DNA of 64,000 bases from Paraplanobispora siamensis. GTDB lineage: Bacteria > Actinomycetota > Actinomycetes > Streptosporangiales > Streptosporangiaceae. The notes beneath the pieces are model-generated. The model made no database searches, was not told the DNA's origin, and worked only from the letters and a program-made list of their open reading frames with translations. The translations under genes were made by a program, and so were the position numbers. Of the stretch, positions 1 through 6,506 are shown piece by piece (position 1 is the stretch's first letter; each line of letters begins with the position of its first letter). The stretch lies in the NCBI RefSeq assembly GCF_016863175.1, contig NZ_BOOJ01000012.1, forward strand, positions 296,016 to 360,015, written 5' to 3'.

Positions 1-84
1 CGCGGGCGCATCGCGGGCGCGCGCGGACACACTGCGGACGTGCGGGGCGGCCGGACCGGCAGCGGAAGAGCGGGGGGAGGGGGA

Positions 85-219
85 TCAGCCCTGGCGCGGC
101 CAGTCGAGCGGCGACTCACGGGGCACGTCGGCGGGCTGATGCTGGCAGTCGCACCACGACCCGCCCGGGCACTCCTCGTGGCGGCTGTCTTTGCACTTGT
201 CGCAGATCATGCCTCCCAT
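85..219 (-). CDS. Small Cys-rich (zinc-ribbon-like) protein, 44 aa
   Basis: Reading the minus strand from ATG at 219 gives 44 residues beginning MGGMICDKC and ending PLDWPRQG. Five cysteines occur: a CxxC pair near the start (ICDKC), one in EEC, and a CxC (WCDC) followed by QHQP. The pattern suggests a small metal-binding ribbon. A second in-frame ATG at 210 sits only 1 nt after GGGAGG, too close for a usual ribosome site, so I prefer 219. It diverges from the YihY-like gene. I recall similar tiny proteins in actinomycetes but can assign no function. Confidence 0.6.
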   Translation of the reverse strand: MGGMICDKCKDSRHEECPGGSWCDCQHQPADVPRESPLDWPRQG

Positions 220-341
220 TGTGCGCTCATCACCCGCTTTCCCCGCGCAGACGGGCGAATCGGCGCGTTGCCGATCTCCACGGGTCCCGCCGGGGCGCCG
301 GACGGCCGATGACCGGGCTCGTTATAGCGGACCGCAGGGCA

Positions 342-347
342 TACCGT
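342..347 (+). promoter_or_regulatory. -10 box for a leaderless transcript of the YihY-like gene
   Basis: TACCGT ends 8 nt before the ATG at 356, which would put the transcription start at or next to the start codon. No Shine-Dalgarno sequence precedes that ATG. The -35 element is not obvious. Confidence 0.4.
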
Positions 348-355
348 TGTGTGGC

Positions 356-1357
356 ATGACGTCCACTGAGGCCTCGACGCGGCGGCCCGGGCCCAAGCGG
401 CGCAGACCGCGGTGGGCCCACTCCAGGCTGCGCCGGCACAGTGCCAAGCTGCAGGCCGGACTGTCGTGGGTACGGGGCACCGACACGTGGGCGTTGCTCG
501 TCGCGACGGTCAACGCGGGCATCGCCTACCGCGTCACCGGCCTGGCCGGGGAGGCGGCGTTCTTCGCGCTGCTGTCGCTGCCGCCGTTCGTGCTCGGCCT
601 GATCGGCGTGGTCGGCCAGCTGACCTCGGTGTTCGGCCCGGAGACCGTCCAGGACATCACCGTCTGGATCGAGCTCCAGGCGCACCTGCTGTTCACCGAC
701 AACGCCGTGGACAGCGTCGTCACCCCGCTCATCGACGACGTGCTGAACCCGCGCAACCAGGTCTCGCTGATCTCGCTGGGCTTCCTGCTCGCGCTGTGGT
801 CGGGCTCGCGGGCCCTGTTCGTCTACGTGGACCTGATAGCCGTGGCGTACGGCCTGGGCGAGGAACGCGGGATCATCCGCACCCGCCTGATGTCCTTCGG
901 GCTCTATCTCGCGGGCCTGCTGAGCGGGCTGTTCGTCATGCCCGTCCTGGTGCTGGGGCCCGCGGCGCTGCAGGGCGCGCTGCCGCCGGACTACACGGTG
1001 CTGGTGGACGTCCTCTACTGGCCGGTGGTCGTCGTCGGCTCCGTCTTCTTCCTCACGCTCCTGTACCACGTGAGCGTCCCGGTGCGCACACGCTGGTGGC
1101 GGGAGATGCCCGGGGCCGTGCTGGCCCTCATCATCTGGATCGCCTGCGCCGCCGTGCTGCGCGAGGTGCTCGCGGCGTGGTTCTCGCCGGTGTCCATCTA
1201 CGGATCGCTGGCCGCCCCCATCGCGGTGCTCCTGTGGCTCTACATCACCGCGCTCGCCGTACTCATCGGGGCCATCCTGAACGCCGAGGTGGACCGCCTG
1301 TGGCCGGCCGACGGCACCGGACGCCTCGGCAAGACCGGCCAGTCCGCTATCGTCTAA
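356..1357 (+). CDS. YihY/BrkB-family integral membrane protein
   Basis: The product is 333 aa. A basic N-terminus rich in Arg and Lys precedes about six hydrophobic segments. The motif YRVTGLAGEAAFFALLSLPP near residue 60 and the later stretch SLAAPIAVLLWLYITALAVL are typical of the YihY/BrkB family (once called ribonuclease BN). The family sits in the inner membrane and its role is unsettled; transport or envelope functions have been suggested. I start at ATG 356 because the basic leader then runs straight into the first membrane segment and a -10 box lies 8 nt upstream; longer upstream frames look non-coding. The stop at 1357 abuts the glyA riboswitch. Confidence 0.85.
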   Translation: MTSTEASTRRPGPKRRRPRWAHSRLRRHSAKLQAGLSWVRGTDTWALLVATVNAGIAYRVTGLAGEAAFFALLSLPPFVLGLIGVVGQLTSVFGPETVQDITVWIELQAHLLFTDNAVDSVVTPLIDDVLNPRNQVSLISLGFLLALWSGSRALFVYVDLIAVAYGLGEERGIIRTRLMSFGLYLAGLLSGLFVMPVLVLGPAALQGALPPDYTVLVDVLYWPVVVVGSVFFLTLLYHVSVPVRTRWWREMPGAVLALIIWIACAAVLREVLAAWFSPVSIYGSLAAPIAVLLWLYITALAVLIGAILNAEVDRLWPADGTGRLGKTGQSAIV

Positions 1358-1358
1358 G

Positions 1359-1425
1359 CCGCGACTGGCGCATTGGGTGGGTAACCACCGGGGAGCGGAA
1401 TGGCGGAGGCCGCGCGCCTGGGTCT
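1359..1425 (+). promoter_or_regulatory. ZTP (pfl) riboswitch upstream of glyA
   Basis: The segment carries the hallmark blocks of the pfl/ZTP aptamer in order: GCGACTGGCG (1361-1370), a GGTGGGTAACCACC hairpin (1376-1389), CCGGGGAGCG (1388-1397) and CGCCTGGG (1415-1422). ZTP riboswitches sense the purine/folate alarmone ZTP and switch on one-carbon and purine genes, of which glyA is a classic target. About 50 nt separate the aptamer from the glyA start. I see no U-tract terminator, so control may act on translation. The aptamer starts right after the yihY stop, so the promoter should lie inside that gene. Confidence 0.88.
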
Positions 1426-1476
1426 TCGTGCGTTGTCAACGATGCCCGTCAAAGATGACTAGGGAGTGAAGGCGCC

Positions 1477-2733
1477 ATGAGTTCTCTTTCCAGTGTCGAC
1501 CCGCAGATCGCCGAGCTGGTCAAGGCCGAGGAGCGCCGCCAGGCCGACACCGTCAAGCTGATCGCCTCGGAGAACTACGTCTCCAAGGCGGTGCTGGAGG
1601 CGACGGGGACCGTCCTCACCAACAAGTACTCCGAGGGCTACCCCGGAAAGCGCTACTACGAGGGCCAGCAGGTCATCGACCAGATCGAGACCATCGCCAT
1701 CGATCGGGCCAAGTCGCTGTTCGGCGTGAACCACGCCAACGTCCAGCCCTACTCCGGCTCGCCCGCCAACCTCGCCGTCTACATGGCCTTCCTCAGCCCC
1801 GGCGACACCGTGATGGGCATGGGCCTGCCCTTCGGCGGCCACCTGACCCACGGCTGGTCGGTCTCGGCCACCGGCAAGTGGTTCAACCCGGTCCGGTACG
1901 GCGTGCGCAAGGACACCGGCCGCGTCGACATGGACGAGGTCCGCGAGATCGCCCTGCGCGAGCGCCCGAAGCTGATCTTCTGCGGCGGCACCGCGATCCC
2001 GCGCACCATCGACTTCCCGGCCTTCGCCGAGATCGCCCGTGAGGTCGGCGCCGTCCTGGCGGCCGACATCGCGCACATCGCCGGTCTCGTCGCCGGCGGC
2101 GCCCACCCGTCGCCGGTCGGCCACGCCGACGTCATCTCCACCACGACGCACAAGACGCTGCGCGGCCCCCGCGGCGCCATGCTGATGGCCACCTCCGACG
2201 AGCACGCCACGGCGCTGAACAAGGCCGTCTTCCCCGGCCTGCAGGGCGGCCCGCACAACCACACCACCGCGGCCATCGCGGTGGCGCTCAAGGAGGCGGC
2301 CACCGAGGAGTTCAAGGCCTACGCCCACCAGGTGGTCGCCAACGCCCGGGCGCTGGCCGAGGAGCTCGCCGCCCGCGGGTTCGACCTGGTCTCCGGCGGC
2401 ACCGACAACCACCTCATCCTGATGGACCTGACCCCCAAGGGCATCGGCGGCAAGCCCGCCGCGCAGGCGCTGGACCGGGCCGGTCTGGAGACCAACTACA
2501 ACACCGTGCCGTTCGACACGCGCAAGCCGTTCGACCCCTCGGGCATCCGGATCGGCACCGCCGGCGTGACCAGCCGCGGCATGGGCGAGGGCGAGATGCG
2601 GCAGATCGGCGCCTGGATCGACCAGGTCGTCACCGCGCTGGCCAAGGGCGAGGACGAGGCCGAGCACGCCATCACGCGCGTCCTGGGCGAGGTGCGCGAG
2701 CTGACCTCCCGCTTCCCGGCCCCCGGCCTGTAG
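1477..2733 (+). CDS. glyA: Serine hydroxymethyltransferase
   Basis: This 418-aa cytosolic PLP enzyme interconverts serine plus tetrahydrofolate with glycine plus 5,10-methylene-THF, feeding one-carbon units to purine and thymidylate synthesis. Visible family features are LIASENYVS near residue 28, YSEGYPGKRYYEG near 51, and the PLP-lysine motif TTTHKTLRGPRG with Lys226. Full length for the family. Start ATG 1477 follows GAAGG (AGGGAGTGAAGG at 1461-1472) at good spacing. The ZTP riboswitch just upstream indicates induction when folate is short. Confidence 0.97.
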   Translation: MSSLSSVDPQIAELVKAEERRQADTVKLIASENYVSKAVLEATGTVLTNKYSEGYPGKRYYEGQQVIDQIETIAIDRAKSLFGVNHANVQPYSGSPANLAVYMAFLSPGDTVMGMGLPFGGHLTHGWSVSATGKWFNPVRYGVRKDTGRVDMDEVREIALRERPKLIFCGGTAIPRTIDFPAFAEIAREVGAVLAADIAHIAGLVAGGAHPSPVGHADVISTTTHKTLRGPRGAMLMATSDEHATALNKAVFPGLQGGPHNHTTAAIAVALKEAATEEFKAYAHQVVANARALAEELAARGFDLVSGGTDNHLILMDLTPKGIGGKPAAQALDRAGLETNYNTVPFDTRKPFDPSGIRIGTAGVTSRGMGEGEMRQIGAWIDQVVTALAKGEDEAEHAITRVLGEVRELTSRFPAPGL

Positions 2734-2796
2734 GGCGCCTCTCCGGCTGGCCGCGGGATCCGCGGGCCCCGGAGGGAACTCTCCGCGGTTAAATCA

Positions 2797-2827
2797 TTGT
2801 GATCACAGGCCGGGTCCGCGTTATAGT
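2797..2827 (+). promoter_or_regulatory. Candidate promoter for the leader ORF-rsgA transcript
   Basis: TTGTGA (2797-2802) and TATAGT (2822-2827) are separated by 19 nt. This predicts a transcript starting near 2834, about 50 nt before the leader ORF. TGTGATCACA (2798-2807), a perfect 10-bp palindrome, overlaps the -35 element and could bind a regulator; it lacks the 6-nt gap of a CRP site. Confidence 0.4.
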
Positions 2828-2884
2828 GGGCCCGGCTCCGCCGCTCCGTCAGCAGGGCGGCCATGACATCGGGAGGTGAGGACT

Positions 2885-2938
2885 ATGCGGGTCTTTCTGA
2901 CGACCATGCCGTCCGTCAGCCTCCGGGTGTCCAGCTAG
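2885..2938 (+). CDS. 17-codon upstream ORF (possible leader peptide) before rsgA
   Basis: ATG 2885 to TAG 2938 encodes MRVFLTTMPSVSLRVSS. A near-perfect Shine-Dalgarno sequence, GGGAGGTGAG (2871-2880), stands 4 nt before the ATG, stronger than that of most genes here, so translation is likely. Its last codons form the left arm of a 10-bp hairpin that ends 27 nt before rsgA. A translating ribosome would therefore melt or block that hairpin, as in attenuator leader peptides. I do not recognise the peptide. Confidence 0.55.
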   Translation: MRVFLTTMPSVSLRVSS

Positions 2939-2962
2939 CCAGTTCCGACACGGGACACCCGG
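2923..2962 (+). promoter_or_regulatory. Hairpin overlapping the leader ORF stop, before rsgA
   Basis: CCGGGTGTCC (2923-2932) and GGACACCCGG (2953-2962) are perfect 10-bp inverted repeats around a 20-nt loop. The left arm lies in the leader ORF and the loop holds its stop codon. No clear T-run follows (CTTCTTCC), so it could be a weak terminator or an attenuator-type switch. Confidence 0.55.
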
Positions 2963-2989
2963 CTTCTTCCGTAAGCCTCACAAAAGGGT

Positions 2990-4117
2990 GTGTCCACGTT
3001 GTCCTCACCAGTTCTGTCTGGTTCCTACGATCTTTCCTCGCTCGGCTGGAACGACTCCCTCTCGGCTGAGCTCCCCGCCGGTACGGTCCCCGCCCGGGTG
3101 GCCCGCGTCGACCGCGGCGCCGCCGAGGTGATCGGCGCCGACGGTCATCTCCAGGTCCACTACGGAGCCCGGGTGCGCCGGGCCGCCGCCGCCGACCCGG
3201 TGGCCCTGCCCTGCGTGGGCGACTGGGCCGCGCTCCGGCGGCTGCCCGAGGGGCGCTTCGAGCTCGACGGGCTGCTGCCGCGCCGTACCGCCTTCGTCCG
3301 GGGCGGGGTGGGCCGCACCTCGCGGGGCGGCCTGTCGGACGACTCCCAGGGTCAGGTGCTGGCCGCAAACGTGGACGTCGTCTTCGTCGCCGAGCCGGCC
3401 CTGCACGCCACCGACACCGCCGACCTGGGCAGGATCGAGCGGCTGCTCGCCCTGGCCTGGGAGAGCGGCGGGCAGCCGGTGGTGCTCGTCACCAAGGCCG
3501 ACCTCATCGGGGAGGGCCTCGACTTCCTGATGGAGGAGGTCGCCACGGCCGCGCCCGGCGTGGACGTGCACGCGGTCTGCTCCCTCACCGGGCAGGGCGT
3601 GGACATCGTCCGCGGCTACCTGGGCGGCACCCGCACGGCCGTGGTGCTGGGCGCCTCGGGCGCAGGCAAGTCCACGCTCGTCAACGCCCTGGCCGGGGAG
3701 ACGGTGATGGAGACCCAGCAGGTCCGCGCCGGGGACGGCCGGGGCCGGCACACCACCGTGCACCGGGAGCTCATCCCGCTGCCCGGCGGGGGCCTGGTCA
3801 TCGACACCCCGGGCATCCGCCGCGTCGGCCTGTACGACATGGGCGAGGGCGTGGACATGGTCTTCTCCGACATCGAGGAGCTCGCGGAGCGGTGCAGGTT
3901 CGCCGACTGCGCCCACGACAGCGAGCCCGGCTGCGCCGTCATCGAGGCGATCGAGGACGGCACGCTCCCCGAGCGCCGGCTGACCAGCTGGAACAAGCTC
4001 CAGCGGGAGGCCGCCTGGATGGCCTCGCGGACCGACGCGCGGCTGCGCAAGGAGCAGCAGAACCGGTGGAAGGTGATCCACAAGGAGATGCGGAGGGCGG
4101 GACGTAACCGTCCCTGA
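2990..4117 (+). CDS. rsgA: Ribosome small-subunit-dependent GTPase RsgA
   Basis: The 375-aa product is a circularly permuted GTPase that checks late maturation of the 30S subunit. The permuted order is visible: G4 TKAD (168-171) comes before G1 GASGAGKST (221-229), a His-rich switch (GRGRHTTVHREL, about 250-261) and G3 DTPG (272-275). The C-terminal zinc site has Cys302, Cys307, His309 and Cys315. GTG 2990 lies only 1 nt after AAAAGGG; TTG 2999, nine bases on, is better spaced (10 nt) and may be the true start. It follows the leader ORF and hairpin, suggesting control by translation status. Confidence 0.93.
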   Translation: MSTLSSPVLSGSYDLSSLGWNDSLSAELPAGTVPARVARVDRGAAEVIGADGHLQVHYGARVRRAAAADPVALPCVGDWAALRRLPEGRFELDGLLPRRTAFVRGGVGRTSRGGLSDDSQGQVLAANVDVVFVAEPALHATDTADLGRIERLLALAWESGGQPVVLVTKADLIGEGLDFLMEEVATAAPGVDVHAVCSLTGQGVDIVRGYLGGTRTAVVLGASGAGKSTLVNALAGETVMETQQVRAGDGRGRHTTVHRELIPLPGGGLVIDTPGIRRVGLYDMGEGVDMVFSDIEELAERCRFADCAHDSEPGCAVIEAIEDGTLPERRLTSWNKLQREAAWMASRTDARLRKEQQNRWKVIHKEMRRAGRNRP

Positions 4118-4188
4118 CCCGCGGCCTGTGACACGCGACCGCCTCTGGTCCGCGACCGCCGGTGACCCGTGACGGGCCCGGCGGCGCG

Positions 4189-4232
4189 GTCCGGTGGCTC
4201 TGTCCGGTGGCTCTGTCCGGTGGCTCTGTCCG
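4189..4232. repeat. Three tandem 13-bp repeats downstream of rsgA
   Basis: The unit GTCCGGTGGCTCT occurs at 4189-4201, 4202-4214 and 4215-4227 without mismatch, followed by a partial copy. It is non-coding, 72 bp after the rsgA stop. Confidence 0.85.
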
Positions 4233-4284
4233 TCTCCGGCCGGGGGACCGTCACTCCAACAGGGGTATGACCGTTATGTGAGTT

Positions 4285-5001
4285 ATGAGAAGGTTCCTCC
4301 GGCCGCGGGCGGGGAACGCCGTGCTCGTGAGCGGTGACGCGGGAGTGCGCCTGCCCTTCACCGGCCGGGCGGAGGCGGGCGAGCTCCTGGCCGGGCGGCT
4401 GGCCGGCCTGGGCCTGCGGGCTCCGGTCGTGTTCGCGCTGCCGCGCGGGGGAGTGGCGGTGGCCGCCCCGGTCGCGGCACGGCTCGGAGGCGTGCTCGAC
4501 GTGCTCGTCAGCCGCAAGATAGGCCATCCGGTCAACCGCGAGTTCGGGGTGGGGGCGATCGCCGAGGGCGGCGAGCCGGTGTTCGATCCGGACATGCTGC
4601 GGCGGCTGATGCCGTCGGAGCAGGAGCTGCGCCGGGTGGTCGAGGCGGAGCGGGCCGAGCTGGCCCGGCGGGTCGCGGTCTACCGGGGGAGCAGAAGGCC
4701 GCCGGAGCCGGAGGGCAGGGACGTGGTCGTGGTCGACGACGGCATCGCCACCGGTGTCACGGCCAGGGCCGCCTTGCGCGCGGTCAGGTCGCGGGCCCCT
4801 GCCCGTCTGGTGCTCGCCGCTCCCGTGGCGGCGCCGGAGACGGTCCGGGCCATGCGGGGGGAGGCGGACGAGATCGTGGTGCTCGCCGCACCACCGGGCT
4901 TCCATGCCGTGGGGCAGTGGTACCGGAGGTTCGACCAGCTCGACGACGACGACGTTCTCGGCCTGCTCGACACCTGGGTCCGCGCGCGGAACAACGTGTG
5001 A
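4285..5001 (+). CDS. Type I phosphoribosyltransferase-domain protein
   Basis: The product is 238 aa and soluble. The PRPP-binding loop is DVVVVDDGIATGVTA (146-160), and the N-terminal region ALPRGGVAVAAPVAARLGG followed by SRKIGHPVNREFGVGAIAEGG matches the stand-alone phosphoribosyltransferases common in actinobacteria, some of which belong to dormancy regulons. The physiological substrate is unknown. ATG 4285 is used; GTG 4321 and 4327 are possible shorter starts because similarity begins around LPFTGR. It stands alone and converges on the WhiB gene. Confidence 0.82.
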   Translation: MRRFLRPRAGNAVLVSGDAGVRLPFTGRAEAGELLAGRLAGLGLRAPVVFALPRGGVAVAAPVAARLGGVLDVLVSRKIGHPVNREFGVGAIAEGGEPVFDPDMLRRLMPSEQELRRVVEAERAELARRVAVYRGSRRPPEPEGRDVVVVDDGIATGVTARAALRAVRSRAPARLVLAAPVAAPETVRAMRGEADEIVVLAAPPGFHAVGQWYRRFDQLDDDDVLGLLDTWVRARNNV

Positions 5002-5057
5002 TCTCGCAGGGACGCCGGCGAGATCACACGTGCGGGGGAAAGCCGGGTGGAGGTCGT

Positions 5058-5372
5058 TCAGGCGACGGCGCTGATGCCGGCGCTGGCGGCACGGCGCATG
5101 CGACGACGGCGCTCGGAGGCGCGCTCGTCCTCGTTCAGGCCGCCCCACGTGCCGTACTTCTCCGGACGGGACAGCGCGTAGTCAAGGCACTCGGCGCGGA
5201 CGGGGCACTGGCCGCAGATGGCCTTGGCCTTGCGCTCGCGGATATCACGCTCGGGCTGACGCTCGCCATCGGGACCGAAGAAGAGCACAAGGTCCTCACC
5301 CCGGCACGCGGCGTCATCCTGCCAGCCCCAGCTGGGCCGAGGGCGGGCGGTCTGCCGACGTACCTGAGACAT
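5058..5372 (-). CDS. WhiB-family iron-sulfur transcriptional regulator
   Basis: The 104-aa product has the four cluster cysteines of Wbl proteins: Cys23 (DAACRGED) and Cys53, Cys56 and Cys62 (AICGQCPVRAECL). The turn GTWGGLNEDER and a basic tail (RRRRMRRA) follow; the tail contacts DNA. Wbl proteins carry an O2/NO-sensitive 4Fe-4S cluster and act with the main sigma factor. ATG 5372 follows AGGTGG at good spacing; the frame stays open further upstream but without family similarity. I cannot say which Wbl class this is. It lies downstream of the iron-regulated sucrase/ferredoxin-like gene, 104 bp apart on the same strand. Confidence 0.92.
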   Translation of the reverse strand: MSQVRRQTARPRPSWGWQDDAACRGEDLVLFFGPDGERQPERDIRERKAKAICGQCPVRAECLDYALSRPEKYGTWGGLNEDERASERRRRMRRAASAGISAVA

Positions 5373-5476
5373 GAGAAAACCACCTTCTAGTGAGAAGTAT
5401 TTCGGGTTACTACCGCATTGGACGCATTTGACGTCCCTGGTGCCAACGCCTGGATAGGCCGCGATGTTCCCTCTAG

Positions 5477-6415
5477 TCAGGTCAGAGCAGGCGTGGCATA
5501 CCGCACAGGCGTGAGCCTGTCCAGCGTGACCAGCCGATAGGTGGTGATCGTATCGGCGCAAGCCGTACCACATGGCGTTGGCAACGTCATGGGCTCAACC
5601 ACTACCCGAAAACGGGTGCCGCTACCGCGCACGATGGCCTCGGTGGCGGCTCCCTCCGACCTGGAGGACTCCACGGCCACTCCGCCGACCGAGAGCTCGC
5701 CCGTGTGGGCACGGACGAAATGCTCGGCGGCTTGCAGTGGCTCAGGGATGCCTGCGCGTCCCCGGAAACGGTCGAGAATCACCTCGCCGGACCGGTACGC
5801 GTCGACTGCTGCGAGCGCAGCAGCTTGAGACATGCTGCCGTAGTAGAGCCCGTGTGGCAAGCACACCAGATTGGCGGCGTAGCGATCGCCGCCAACATGT
5901 GATGTTTCCCATACTCTGTCCGGCCAAACATCGGCCAGGGAACGAGCGAGGGGAAGTCCAATGCGGGCGCAGCACGCGTTGCGCTTGGCGTGCGTACAGA
6001 CCAGAAAAACCGGCTCACTCACAAGTATGCAGGACTTGGGGACCACTCCGGCCCGAAGAGCCTCCAGGTCAAGATCATCGGGGTCGTCGACGACCCCCTC
6101 GGCGAGCCAGGGCTCGGCCGCCGTGGAGTCCGCGACCATGACGTGAATGCCGTCCCCGCCGGGGATTCTGCGCCCCGGCCGGCGGATGAGCTGGGGGCGG
6201 ATGCCGAGGCTCGTCGCCCGTTTGATAAGAGTGTGAATCTCTTCCGGAAGGTCGCAGTCCTCCAGATGAGAGGCCCAGGGCCCGGAATGCTCGATGAGCA
6301 ACCAGAAACGGGCCCCGACTGTCGCGCTGGCGTACACCGGGAGCTCGCCGGTGTGGCAGCCCAGGGGGTGCTCGCACCCCTTGGCCGCCTTGCCCAGAAC
6401 GCTCGCCGCGGTCAC
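5477..6415 (-). CDS. Sucrase/ferredoxin-like (thioredoxin-fold 2Fe-2S) protein
   Basis: The 312-aa soluble protein resembles the sucraseferredoxin-like family (PF06999). Key motifs are FLVCTHAKRNACCARIG (Cys140, Cys148, Cys149), then SHVGGDRYAANLVCLPHGLYYG, with His173 and His188 as candidate cluster ligands beside the cysteines. Members are thought to bind a 2Fe-2S cluster and several lie near siderophore genes. GTG 6415 is preceded by GGGGGAG. A near-consensus IdeR/DtxR box 20 nt upstream implies repression by iron, fitting a role in iron acquisition or cluster supply under iron limitation; that role is inferred. Confidence 0.85.
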   Translation of the reverse strand: MTAASVLGKAAKGCEHPLGCHTGELPVYASATVGARFWLLIEHSGPWASHLEDCDLPEEIHTLIKRATSLGIRPQLIRRPGRRIPGGDGIHVMVADSTAAEPWLAEGVVDDPDDLDLEALRAGVVPKSCILVSEPVFLVCTHAKRNACCARIGLPLARSLADVWPDRVWETSHVGGDRYAANLVCLPHGLYYGSMSQAAALAAVDAYRSGEVILDRFRGRAGIPEPLQAAEHFVRAHTGELSVGGVAVESSRSEGAATEAIVRGSGTRFRVVVEPMTLPTPCGTACADTITTYRLVTLDRLTPVRYATPALT

Positions 6416-6434
6416 ACGCTCCCCCTATCCGTGG

Positions 6435-6453
6435 TTAGGTAAGACTAACCTAA
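6435..6453. promoter_or_regulatory. IdeR/DtxR iron box
   Basis: TTAGGTAAGACTAACCTAA differs at only two positions from the mycobacterial/streptomycete iron box TTAGGTTAGSCTAACCTAA. It stands 20 bp before the start of the minus-strand sucrase/ferredoxin-like gene, where a bound repressor would block the promoter. Confidence 0.88.
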
Positions 6454-6506
6454 CGGATCAGGGGAATCTTTGTGGGTGTAGAAATGCTCAAAGCCGGGAA
6501 AAAGAT

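Noticed and set aside
230..1069. Long open frames antisense to yihY, glyA, rsgA, kinases and many other genes
   Set aside because: High G+C leaves antisense frames open by chance; products are low-complexity Arg/Gly/His/Gln-rich and the opposite strand carries clear protein motifs.
2798..2807. TGTGATCACA as a CRP site
   Set aside because: CRP half-sites TGTGA/TCACA need a 6-bp gap; here they abut, and the -35 box explains part of the sequence.
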